Shown here piece by piece: positions 17,802 to 17,870 of a DNA stretch of 17,870 bases. The stretch spans positions 1 to 17,870 of the forward strand of contig WKLE02003536.1 of NCBI GenBank assembly GCA_014885115.2, read 5' to 3'. The translations under genes and the position numbers were made by a program. The notes below the pieces were generated by a model. It ran no database searches. It was not told the origin of the DNA and saw only the letters and a list, made by a program, of their open reading frames with translations. The DNA is from Asterionellopsis glacialis. Lineage: Eukaryota > Bacillariophyta > Plagiogrammaphyceae > Rhaphoneidales > Asterionellopsidaceae. Position 1 is the stretch's first letter. The number at the start of each line of letters is the position of its first letter.

Positions 17802-17870
17802 ATGGCAGCACCTGCTATGCCCTATGCCGCCTATGTCGACAACGGCACAACACAACAATCAGACAATCAA
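17802..17870 (+). other. Partial coding segment at the right edge, MPYAA...NQ peptide
   Basis: The frame MAAPAMPYAAYVDNGTTQQS continues out of the window. It is contiguous in frame with the LINE linker (TPPMAAP), so it may be the linker itself or the start of another ORF. Positions 17817-17870 are the inverted homologue of 8949-9002. Confidence 0.4.

Larger units (their letters stand above)
13500..17815 (+). mobile_element. Decayed non-LTR retrotransposon (LINE), truncated by window end or by loss of RT
   Basis: Three successive + strand modules in the right order: ORF1/Gag-like (13549-15720), endonuclease (16120-16940), pre-RT linker (16931-17800). The RT would lie beyond the window or is missing. 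The coding strand is strikingly A-rich. Multiple frameshifts show an old copy. Confidence 0.75.

Overview
The window looks like transposon-dense nuclear DNA from a stramenopile alga, most likely a diatom. It is A+T-rich overall. One recognisable host gene has a spliceosomal intron (GTAAGT donor). The mobile-element relics match, from memory of the families, types common in diatom genomes: an LTR retroelement with a D-D-E integrase followed by a long C-terminal domain, a LINE whose endonuclease precedes a long linker, and a PIF/Harbinger transposon. No database search was possible, so the organism call is an inference.

Layout. 1-2062: unexplained sequence with a near-perfect hairpin (400-456), then a decayed + strand gene resembling the DUF6589 family (530-2062). 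2653-2859: a TATA-like box followed by three consecutive hairpins, either a structured RNA candidate or an LTR relic. 3145-3943: a two-exon + strand gene for TRAPP subunit 5 (Trs31/TRAPPC5), the only confident host gene. 3944-5450: mostly unexplained, with one weak - strand ORF. 5455-8840 and 10741-12138: the pol region of a decayed LTR retroelement on the - strand (reverse transcriptase, RNase H, integrase, C-terminal domain). Between these parts, about 8860-10740, lies a different block with an intact Gag-like ORF on the + strand (9045-10013) and a GC-rich tract holding five perfect TGACGTCA palindromes. 12142-13354: a Harbinger element inserted beside the RT domain, with an internally deleted, frameshifted transposase. 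13500-17800: a decayed + strand LINE (ORF1/Gag-like region, endonuclease, pre-RT linker) running to the window edge.

The genes do not form a pathway. They record successive insertions around one vesicle-tethering gene. The relative order can be partly read: the - strand LTR element carries stops, frameshifts and Asp-to-Asn changes at catalytic sites in both RT and integrase, so it is old. The Gag ORF is still open over 322 codons, so it looks younger. The most interesting signals are the CRE-like palindrome cluster, the hairpin series upstream of TRAPPC5, the double active-site loss in the LTR element, the deleted Harbinger transposase, and a 54-bp segment shared in inverted orientation by two distant parts of the window.
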